DNA of 14,171 nt from RUG14223 sp051881075 (GTDB lineage: Bacteria; Bacillota; Clostridia; Oscillospirales; Acutalibacteraceae): assembly GCA_051881075.1 (NCBI GenBank), contig JBJEPE010000047.1:1-14171 (forward strand), written 5' to 3'. The notes under the pieces were generated by a model that was given only the letters and a program-made list of their open reading frames with translations, had not been told where the DNA came from and made no database searches. Shown here in pieces: positions 8,151 through 14,002 of this stretch. How positions within the stretch are numbered: position 1 is the first letter of the stretch; each line of letters starts with the position of its first letter. A program made the position numbers and the translations under genes.

Positions 8151-8503
8151 TACTTAACTTTTTTAATTGATTTATAAAGTGATTTTTGACTTTTATATAA
8201 TGTTACAGTAACTTTTCAGGAAAAATTCACATCTATAATTGAAATGGCAGGAAAACCATTGAAAAATTTTTACTAAAATACAAATTACGCTAAAATAAAA
8301 AAGTATAGCTATAGAAGTAAAATTTTCGATAATAAATTTTATAATTTGGTTTTGTTTAATTATTTTTAGACTATTTTCACACAAGAAAAATACGAATCAA
8401 TATTTAAATATCAAAATCATTTTAGACACATATCAACATTGTTTTATTATATCAGCCCGATTAATTAATTGTATATATAATATATATTATTTTCTATTTT
8501 AAC

Positions 8504-8512
8504 TGATATAAT
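8504..8512 (+). promoter_or_regulatory. Extended -10 promoter element (TGATATAAT)
   Basis: TG, one base, then a perfect TATAAT (8507-8512). No good -35 is found at 16-18 bases upstream, which is tolerated for extended -10 promoters. Transcription would begin near 8519, just before the dyad at 8532-8564, and would give a leader of about 465 bases before the topoisomerase B subunit. In AT-rich DNA a chance match is possible. Confidence 0.4.
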
Positions 8513-8531
8513 TTGGCTTTTTATGAGGCTG

Positions 8532-8564
8532 TTGCTCATGTAAAGAATTTACACTTTACAGCAA
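8532..8564 (+). repeat. Dyad TGTAAAG-N8-CTTTACA within a longer bulged hairpin
   Basis: TGTAAAG (8539-8545) and CTTTACA (8554-8560) are exact complements 8 bases apart. Outside them TTGC (8532-8535) pairs with GCAA (8561-8564), leaving a 3-base bulge, so the RNA could form an 11-pair hairpin. Inside there is also TGTAAA-N3-TTTACA (8539-8553). The same arms with the same spacing recur at 13228-13249 just after the operon. It could be an operator for an unidentified regulator or an RNA structure. Confidence 0.5.
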
Positions 8565-8927
8565 TAAAATAACAGTTTATTGATAAATTTACAGATTAGT
8601 CAATCAGTTTTAAACAATGAACTACTAAAATCACGTGGACTTTTGAGAAATTGTTGTAATTACTATATCCAGAGTTAATCTTTTATCACATTAGAGCGAT
8701 TTATTTTTAGCCTATCATTCCCAGCTATTTTCAAAGTTAAAATTTCGTTATGATTCAACCATGATCAGCTTTTTGTAGTAGAATAATCCAAACAAATTAA
8801 TTTTAATTTAAAAAATATTTTTATAGAAAATTTAAATTTGAATAATTATGCAAAATTTTAGTGAATCTAATAAGTGAAAACTTTATGTAGACCAAACACT
8901 ATTTCATTTAAAAGTAACAGGAAAGGT

Positions 8928-8942
8928 ATGACATTACGTTGA
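8928..8942 (+). CDS. Possible four-codon leader reading frame (MTLR)
   Basis: AGGA at 8919-8922 is spaced 5 bases from an ATG at 8928, which opens the frame ATG ACA TTA CGT TGA. It lies at the base of the folded leader before the topoisomerase B gene, 43 bases before that gene's ATG. With so few codons, chance is a real alternative. It is listed because the Shine-Dalgarno sequence and spacing are good and because ribosomes here would open the adjoining stem. Confidence 0.25.
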   Translation: MTLR

Positions 8943-8980
8943 CGCAGGTATTAACCCAGCGGCTTTTATGTCAAAGGTGA
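8929..8980 (+). promoter_or_regulatory. Structured leader and ribosome-binding site of the topoisomerase B gene
   Basis: TGACAT (8929-8934) pairs with ATGTCA (8968-8973). Inside, CGTTG (8937-8941) pairs with CAGCG (8957-8961) with one G-U, and GGT (8947-8949) can pair with ACC (8954-8956). Directly after the outer stem comes AAAGGTGA (8973-8980), the ribosome-binding site of the ATG at 8986. The nested stems end right at the Shine-Dalgarno sequence, so folding could influence access to it. I do not recognise it as a known riboswitch or protein-binding leader. Confidence 0.4.
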
Positions 8981-8985
8981 ACAAA

Positions 8986-10974
8986 ATGGCAAGAAAAACT
9001 ACCGACTACGGCAACGACAGTATATCCTCATTAAAAGGTGCTGACAGGGTTCGCAAACGTCCTGCGGTTATTTTCGGCTCAGACGGTATTGAGGGTTGTC
9101 AACACTCAGTTTTTGAAATTCTCTCTAACTCTATTGATGAAGCAAGAGAGGGTTACGGTAAAAGCATTACGGTCACAAGATACTCCGACAATTCCATTGA
9201 GGTAGAAGATCACGGCAGAGGTATCCCCGTTGACTTTAACAACAATGAGCAACGTTTTAACTGGGAGCTTGTATTCTGTGAGCTTTACGCCGGAGGTAAA
9301 TTCAATAACAATGAAGCCGAAAGCTATGAGTTTTCGCTCGGACTTAACGGCTTGGGTCTTTGTTCAACGCAGTATTCATCAGAATATATGGACGTTGACA
9401 TAAGGCGTGACGGTACTCGCTATACCCTACACTTTGAACACGGTGAAAACATCGGCGGACTAAAAAAGGAACCATACTCCGGTAGAGGTACGGGAACTAA
9501 AATTCATTGGAAACCCGACCTACAGGTATTCACCGACATTGACATTCAGCCGGAGTATTTTCTTGACATCATGAAACGTCAAGCCATTGTCAACGAGGGT
9601 ATTCAATTTATATTCAGAAATCAAAACGGACGTAGCTTTGATGTGACCGAATATAACTATAAAGACGGTATAACCGACCATGTAAAAGAGTTAATCGGAG
9701 AGGACGGACTGACTACCGTTCAGTCATGGCAGACCGAGCGTAAGGTACGTGACCGTGAAGATAAGCCCGAATACAAGGCTAAAATCAATGTAGCCGTTGC
9801 CTTTTCCAATAAAATAAATGTGGCCGAATATTATCACAATTCAAGCTGGCTTGAGCATGGCGGCGCACCTGAAAAAGCCGTTAAAAACGCTTTTGTTTAT
9901 CAGATAGACTCATACCTCAAGCAAAACTCAAAATATAACAAAAATGAGTCTAAAATTAACTTTAATGATGTTGAAGACTGTCTTGTAATTGTAGTTTCAT
10001 CGTTTTCAAGCATTACTTCCTATGAAAATCAGACTAAAAAGGCAATTACCAATAAAGGCATACAGGAGGCTATGACGGAATTTTTAAGACATCAGCTTGA
10101 AATTTACTTCATAGAAAACCCACTCGACGCCGAAAAAATCGCCGCACAGGTGCTTATAAACAAGCGTAGCCGTGAGGATGCGGAAAAAACAAGACTTAAT
10201 CTAAAAAAGAAGCTTACAAGTAACATGGATATTACAAGCCGTGTTGCAAAATTCGTTGATTGCAGAAGCAGAGATGTGTCACAGCGTGAGCTGTTTATAG
10301 TGGAGGGCGACTCTGCTCTCGGTGCCTGTAAGCAGGCCAGAGATCCGGATTATCAGGCGATAATCCCTATCCGAGGTAAAATTCTCAACTGTCTTAAGGC
10401 TGATTACGATAAAATATTCAAAAGTGAAATAATCACTGACCTCATCAAGGTGCTTGGATGCGGTGTGCAGGTAAAGGCTAAGTCAAAAAACAGTAAGGAG
10501 CTTTCCTCATTTGACCTTAATTCCCTGCGTTGGAGCAAGGTAATACTGTGTACCGATGCCGATGTTGACGGATTTCAGATAAGAACATTGTTACTAAGCA
10601 TGATATACAGGCTTACTCCCGATCTTATCGAGGCAGGCAAAGTATTTATTGCGGAATCTCCCCTATATGAAATCACAACAAAGAATGACGTTTACTTTGC
10701 ATATACCGAAGCCGAGAAAGAAAAATTCCTCAAGAAAATAGGAAAAGAAAAGTTTACCATACAGCGCTCAAAGGGACTTGGTGAAAATGAGCCCGACATG
10801 ATGAACCTTACTACTATGAATCCCGCAACACGCAGACTTATACAGGTTATGCCCGATGAGGCCGAGAAAACATCGCAGATATTCGATATTCTTCTGGGTG
10901 ATAATCTATCCGGAAGAAAGGATTATATAGTAGAAAACGGATATAAATACATTGATTCAGCGGATTTAAGCTAA
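8986..10974 (+). CDS. parE: Divergent type IIA DNA topoisomerase subunit B (ParE/GyrB-like)
   Basis: A 662-residue ATPase/Toprim subunit of a type IIA topoisomerase. The GHKL ATPase domain (about 20-210) keeps NSIDEA with catalytic Glu52, DHGRGIP with Asp75, and the lid glycines in GLNGLG (119-124). The transducer domain has the ATP-sensing ENQTK with Lys351. The Toprim domain has VEGDSALG with Glu440 and CTDADVDGFQIRTLL with the DxDxD metal site (Asp524, 526, 528). PIRGKILN and RSKGLGE are also present. Several positions that are nearly invariant in GyrB/ParE differ: the usual GLHGVGASVVNALS is GLNGLGLCSTQYSSEY, EGGTHE is EHGGAPE, and EGDSAGGSAKQGRD is EGDSALGACKQARD. It is therefore a separate branch rather than the housekeeping gyrase. 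The ATG at 8986 follows AAAGGTGA by 5 bases; an in-frame ATG at 8968 has no ribosome-binding site. Its partner starts 17 bases downstream. Confidence 0.88.
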   Translation: MARKTTDYGNDSISSLKGADRVRKRPAVIFGSDGIEGCQHSVFEILSNSIDEAREGYGKSITVTRYSDNSIEVEDHGRGIPVDFNNNEQRFNWELVFCELYAGGKFNNNEAESYEFSLGLNGLGLCSTQYSSEYMDVDIRRDGTRYTLHFEHGENIGGLKKEPYSGRGTGTKIHWKPDLQVFTDIDIQPEYFLDIMKRQAIVNEGIQFIFRNQNGRSFDVTEYNYKDGITDHVKELIGEDGLTTVQSWQTERKVRDREDKPEYKAKINVAVAFSNKINVAEYYHNSSWLEHGGAPEKAVKNAFVYQIDSYLKQNSKYNKNESKINFNDVEDCLVIVVSSFSSITSYENQTKKAITNKGIQEAMTEFLRHQLEIYFIENPLDAEKIAAQVLINKRSREDAEKTRLNLKKKLTSNMDITSRVAKFVDCRSRDVSQRELFIVEGDSALGACKQARDPDYQAIIPIRGKILNCLKADYDKIFKSEIITDLIKVLGCGVQVKAKSKNSKELSSFDLNSLRWSKVILCTDADVDGFQIRTLLLSMIYRLTPDLIEAGKVFIAESPLYEITTKNDVYFAYTEAEKEKFLKKIGKEKFTIQRSKGLGENEPDMMNLTTMNPATRRLIQVMPDEAEKTSQIFDILLGDNLSGRKDYIVENGYKYIDSADLS

Positions 10975-10991
10975 TACGGAGGTGAACGCTT

Positions 10992-13232
10992 ATGCCAAGA
11001 AAAAAGAAAGAGCCTAAACAAGCTGCGTTGCCGAAAATTCACGGAGTAATAGACGGTGCAGGCAGTGTTGTTGAGCAAAGAATAGCAACTACTATTGAAG
11101 AAAACTATATGCCCTACGCAATGAGCGTAATAATGTCCAGAGCTATCCCGGAAATTGACGGTTTTAAGCCCTCACACCGCAAACTGCTTTATACAATGTA
11201 TAAAATGGGACTGCTGACCTCTGCGAGAACTAAATCGGCTAATATAGTGGGTCAAACAATGAAGCTTAACCCACACGGTGACAGCGCAATCTACGATACC
11301 ATGGTAAGATTAAGTCGAGGATATGAGGCACTTTTGCACCCATATATTGACTCTAAGGGTAACTTTGGTAAATTTTACAGCAGAGATATGGCCTGGGCGG
11401 CATCCAGATATACCGAAGCAAAGCTTGACTCTTTGTGCAATGAGCTTTTTAAGGATATTGATAAGGATACAGTTGACTTTGTAGATAACTACGATAATAC
11501 ATTAAAAGAGCCCAGCCTCTTACCTGCCACATTTCCGTCAGTACTTGTAAATGCAAATACAGGTATTGCCGTAGGTATGGCAAGCTCAATATGTTCATTT
11601 AACCTTGCTGAGATTTGCGAAACTACTATTGCACTTATCAAAGATGAGGATCATGACGTTCTGTCTACCATGCCTGCACCTGACTTTTCCGGCGGTGCGC
11701 AGATAATATATAACAGAAGCGCAATGGAAGAAGTGTATCGCACCGGCAGAGGCGGCATTCGCTTACGCTCACGCTATACATACGATAAATCGGCTAATTG
11801 CATTGACGTTTTAAGCATACCGCAGACAACCACAAGTGAGGCTATAATTGAAAAGGTAATTGATCTTGTTAAGCAAGGCAAGCTTAAGGAAATATCAGAT
11901 ATCCGTGATGAAACAGGTATAGACGGCTTAAAGATAACAATAGACCTTAAGCGTGGTGTAGATGCGGATAAGCTGATGCAAAAGTTATTTAAGCTTACAC
12001 CGCTTGAGGACTCTTTTGCCTGTAACTTTAACGTTTTAATTGCCGGTGTTCCAAGAGTTTTGGGCGTTAAAGAATTACTCAATGAATGGATAGCATTTAG
12101 AATTGAGTGCGTAAAAAGGCGAACATATTATGATATGCACAAGAAAATTGACCGACTTCATCTTCTAAAGGGATTACAAGCTATACTTTTAGATATAGAT
12201 AAGGCTGTTGCCATTGTACGTGAAACCGAAGAGGAAAAAGAGGTTGTTCCTAACCTTATGATCGGTTTCGGCATTGATGAAATCCAAGCCGAATATGTAG
12301 CAGAAATCAAATTGCGCCACCTAAACAGGGAATTTATTTTGAAAAGATTAGCCGATGTTGAGGCATTGGAGAAAGAGATCAAAGAACTTGATGCCATACT
12401 CAACAGCAAAGCTAAGATTAAAAACATCATCGTAAATGAGCTAAAGGACGTTGCCGAAAAGTACGGTCAGCCAAGAAAAAGTATGCTTATATATCCGGAT
12501 GAAAGCACCTATATAGACGAGATTGAAGAAGTACCGGATTACGCTGTCAATCTTTTCTTCACAAAGGAAGGATACTTCAAGAAGATAACCCCGCAATCTC
12601 TTAGAATGAGCGGAGATCAAAAGCTCAAAGAGGGTGATACGATAGTACAAACCTTTGAAACCACAAACAATACCGATTTGCTTTTCTTCACCAACAAACA
12701 GCAGGTTTACAAGTCTAAGGTATCTGACTTTGGCGATACAAAGGCAAGCGTACTGGGTGATTATGTTCCAGCAAAGCTTGGCATGGATGAGGGTGAATTA
12801 CCTATAAAACTGATAATCACAAAGGATTATTCAGGTATATTACTCTTTTTCTTTGAAAACGGTAAAGTAGCAAAAGTTGAGCTATCTTCATTTATTACAA
12901 AAACTAACCGCAAGAAGTTGACAGGAGCTTACAGCGATAAGGCACCTCTAACCGATATAGGATATGCCGAAAAGGATTGTGAATTTTTACTTACATCATC
13001 CTCTACCAGAATGTTACTCTTGCATTCGGGCGCACTCTCAACAAAGAATACCAGAAGCACTCAGGGCGTATCTGTAATGACTATGAAAAGGGGACATAAG
13101 TTGGTTAAGGCTGAGCCATATGTTGACGGCACACTAAAGAAGCCCGATCGTTACAGAGCAAAAAATCTGCCTGCTAACGGAGCATTACCTGCACCCGACG
13201 ATATACCGGAACAGCTTACGTTAAATATGTAA
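10992..13232 (+). CDS. parC: Divergent type IIA DNA topoisomerase subunit A (ParC/GyrA-like)
   Basis: A 746-residue DNA-cleaving subunit. The N-terminal breakage-reunion domain shows YMPYAMSVIMSRAIPEIDG, FKPSHRKLLYTMY, PHGDSAIYDT (Ser98 and Asp102 match E. coli GyrA Ser83 and Asp87, the quinolone contact positions), GNFG and SRYTEAKL with active-site Tyr140. The loop between GNFG and the tyrosine is KFYSRDMAWAAS, two residues longer than the usual SIDGDSAAAM and different in sequence. A coiled-coil arm follows (about 365-490), then a beta-pinwheel C-terminal domain (about 510-710) and a Pro-rich tail. I see no GyrA box (QRRGGKG); the nearest basic stretch is NRKKLTG. This favours a topoisomerase IV-like relaxing and decatenating role over supercoiling. 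GGAGGTGA lies six bases before the ATG, and the pair forms one operon. Confidence 0.88.
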   Translation: MPRKKKEPKQAALPKIHGVIDGAGSVVEQRIATTIEENYMPYAMSVIMSRAIPEIDGFKPSHRKLLYTMYKMGLLTSARTKSANIVGQTMKLNPHGDSAIYDTMVRLSRGYEALLHPYIDSKGNFGKFYSRDMAWAASRYTEAKLDSLCNELFKDIDKDTVDFVDNYDNTLKEPSLLPATFPSVLVNANTGIAVGMASSICSFNLAEICETTIALIKDEDHDVLSTMPAPDFSGGAQIIYNRSAMEEVYRTGRGGIRLRSRYTYDKSANCIDVLSIPQTTTSEAIIEKVIDLVKQGKLKEISDIRDETGIDGLKITIDLKRGVDADKLMQKLFKLTPLEDSFACNFNVLIAGVPRVLGVKELLNEWIAFRIECVKRRTYYDMHKKIDRLHLLKGLQAILLDIDKAVAIVRETEEEKEVVPNLMIGFGIDEIQAEYVAEIKLRHLNREFILKRLADVEALEKEIKELDAILNSKAKIKNIIVNELKDVAEKYGQPRKSMLIYPDESTYIDEIEEVPDYAVNLFFTKEGYFKKITPQSLRMSGDQKLKEGDTIVQTFETTNNTDLLFFTNKQQVYKSKVSDFGDTKASVLGDYVPAKLGMDEGELPIKLIITKDYSGILLFFFENGKVAKVELSSFITKTNRKKLTGAYSDKAPLTDIGYAEKDCEFLLTSSSTRMLLLHSGALSTKNTRSTQGVSVMTMKRGHKLVKAEPYVDGTLKKPDRYRAKNLPANGALPAPDDIPEQLTLNM

Positions 13233-13250
13233 AGTTAATTTTCTTTACAT
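13227..13250 (+). repeat. Dyad ATGTAAAG-N8-CTTTACAT spanning the end of the topoisomerase A gene
   Basis: ATGTAAAG (13227-13234) includes the TAA stop codon and pairs perfectly with CTTTACAT (13243-13250) across 8 bases. No T run follows, so it is not a standard terminator. Its inner 7-bp arms and 8-base spacing are identical to those of the dyad at 8539-8560 ahead of the operon. It could fold in the mRNA at the 3' end or be bound by a protein. Confidence 0.5.
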
Positions 13251-13298
13251 AACGCAGATTGGCTTTTAATCAGGTGTTAGCAAATCATTAGGAGCAAT

Positions 13299-13324
13299 AA
13301 CGGGTGTTTATTTTTACACCGGTT
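13299..13324 (+). repeat. Imperfect hairpin in the 3' region of the topoisomerase operon
   Basis: GGTGT (13303-13307) pairs with ACACC (13316-13320) around an 8-base T-rich loop. After one G-G mismatch, AAC (13299-13301) pairs with GTT (13322-13324). No T run follows. It may help protect the 3' end of the transcript; its role is not established. Confidence 0.35.
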
Positions 13325-13359
13325 TCAGAACTAAAAACAAATATGTTTCCAAATAAAAA

Positions 13360-13390
13360 TCCGACCTTACATATGTAAAGTCGGACTTTT
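13360..13390 (+). terminator. Intrinsic terminator after the topoisomerase operon
   Basis: An 11-base stem with one mismatch: TCCGAC plus CTTAC on the left (13360-13370), a 4-base ATAT loop, and GTAAA plus GTCGGA on the right (13375-13385), followed by CTTTT. The upstream flank is A-rich, so it could also work in the other direction. The tip of the stem contains the 12-bp DNA palindrome TTACATATGTAA. It lies 128 bases after the subunit A stop and only 42 bases before the next start codon. Confidence 0.75.
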
Positions 13391-13427
13391 ATATTAAATT
13401 AATTTAATGACTTTCGGGTGATATTTT

Positions 13428-13751
13428 ATGATAGGTGATATAGTTACGGTTACTGTTGACAGACCGCTGGGCAGTACTCACCCTGAACACGACGATATAT
13501 ATTATTCGGTAAATTACGGTTATATAAGTGATATAATAGCCGCTGACGGGGAGGAGCAGGACGCCTATGTACTCGGCATTGATAGGCCTGTAAAAAGCTT
13601 TACCGGAAAGGTTATTGCGATAATACACAGACTGAATGACGTTGAAGATAAATGGGTGGTCGCACCGGAAAATACAGATTTCACTAAGGAAGAAATATCT
13701 GATCTGTGTAACTTTCAAGAGAAATATTTTGATACTGTCGTAATAAAATAA
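13428..13751 (+). CDS. Very small family I inorganic pyrophosphatase-like protein
   Basis: A 107-residue protein resembling the core of family I (Ppa-type) soluble inorganic pyrophosphatases, which are about 175 residues. It shows YYSVNYGYI (25-33; usual FYPxNYGYI), DGEEQD (40-45; usual DGDPxD) and NDVEDKWVVAP (70-80; usual D....DxK.VAVP). Asp40, Asp45, Asp71, Asp74 and Lys75 are plausible counterparts of metal and phosphate ligands. The second aspartate of DGDP is Glu42. The N-terminal Glu/Lys/Glu strand and the C-terminal Tyr-Lys pair of full-length enzymes have no visible counterpart. It is intact, not a fragment: GGGTGAT precedes the ATG and both ends look natural. It may hydrolyse a related phosphate ester or pyrophosphate weakly. 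Databases tend to label such proteins inorganic pyrophosphatase, but activity is uncertain. Confidence 0.75.
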   Translation: MIGDIVTVTVDRPLGSTHPEHDDIYYSVNYGYISDIIAADGEEQDAYVLGIDRPVKSFTGKVIAIIHRLNDVEDKWVVAPENTDFTKEEISDLCNFQEKYFDTVVIK

Positions 13752-13768
13752 AGGGCAAAATTCCACAT

Positions 13769-13794
13769 AAAAAAACCGCCGACAAAATGCCGGC
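13769..13794 (-). terminator. Intrinsic terminator for secG (minus strand)
   Basis: Read on the minus strand, GCCGGCA, a TTT loop and TGTCGGC (13794 to 13778, seven pairs with one G-U) are followed by GG and seven T (13775-13769). On the plus strand the same stem has an A-C mismatch and no T run, so the orientation is clear. An alternative pairing, AACCGC (13805-13800) with GCGGTT (13779-13774), would compete with it. It lies more than 200 bases beyond the secG stop. Confidence 0.75.
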
Positions 13795-13930
13795 AGCTTG
13801 CGGTTAATTAGGCAAACGCTTTACTGATTAACCGACTGATAATATTATTAGAGCATAAGTGAATATTATAACAGGTAAATTTTACAAAATGGCACTTGGC
13901 TTAATGAGTGAAAATATTTAGACAAAATTT

Positions 13931-13963
13931 TAGAGATGCACGAAAGTACATCTCTATATTTTT
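13931..13963 (+). terminator. Intrinsic terminator for the pyrophosphatase-like gene
   Basis: TAGAGATG (13931-13938) pairs with CATCTCTA (13949-13956). After a C-A mismatch the tip has AC-GAAA-GT, a GNRA-type tetraloop. TATTTTT follows at 13957-13963. The A run before it (13924-13927) could also allow some function on the minus strand, where the following sequence AAATTTT is weaker. Confidence 0.65.
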
Positions 13964-14002
13964 GAATTATTTAGCTGTATGTGTGTTTATCAATTTGGTA
14001 AA

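Larger units (their letters stand above)
8028..8985. other. Long AT-rich gene-free region upstream of the topoisomerase operon
   Basis: Almost 960 bases with no convincing coding sequence on either strand. Reading frames are short and broken, and nothing has a recognisable domain. GC content falls to about one base in ten in places, for example 8101-8160 and 8461-8520, far below the flanking genes. Seen inside it: an inverted repeat just after uvrB, a 14-bp AT palindrome, an extended -10 element at 8504-8512, a dyad at 8532-8564 and a folded leader at 8928-8980. I saw no run of DnaA boxes (TTATCCACA), no tRNA shape and no known riboswitch core. It may be the long 5' leader and control region of the topoisomerase genes. 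Confidence 0.6.
13752..14002. other. Convergent intergenic region between the pyrophosphatase-like gene and secG
   Basis: About 250 bases between two converging genes. It holds one terminator for each strand, each placed close to the opposite gene. Between them (13806-13930) I see no gene, only AT-rich DNA. The arrangement implies overlapping 3' ends of the two transcripts. Confidence 0.6.

Noticed and set aside
8193..8384. A 63-codon minus-strand reading frame with hydrophobic residues inside the AT-rich gap
   Set aside because: Its Phe/Ile/Asn/Lys-rich composition is what random AT-rich DNA encodes; no domain and no good ribosome-binding site are visible.
8028..8985. Replication origin or partition site in the AT-rich region
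   Set aside because: No cluster of DnaA boxes was seen, only TTATCACAT-like partial matches, and no dnaA, dnaN or par genes lie nearby.
8928..8985. Known riboswitch ahead of the topoisomerase B gene
   Set aside because: I compared it from memory with cyclic-di-GMP, THF, preQ1, fluoride and ZTP cores and no conserved core matches; it is kept only as an unclassified structured leader.
13404..13766. A 120-codon minus-strand reading frame opposite the pyrophosphatase-like gene
   Set aside because: It is the antisense of a gene with clear family motifs and has no recognisable protein features of its own.
13778..13805. Plus-strand terminator for the pyrophosphatase-like gene at this hairpin
   Set aside because: On the plus strand the stem has an A-C mismatch and is followed by GC-rich sequence, not T; the seven-T run lies on the minus side.
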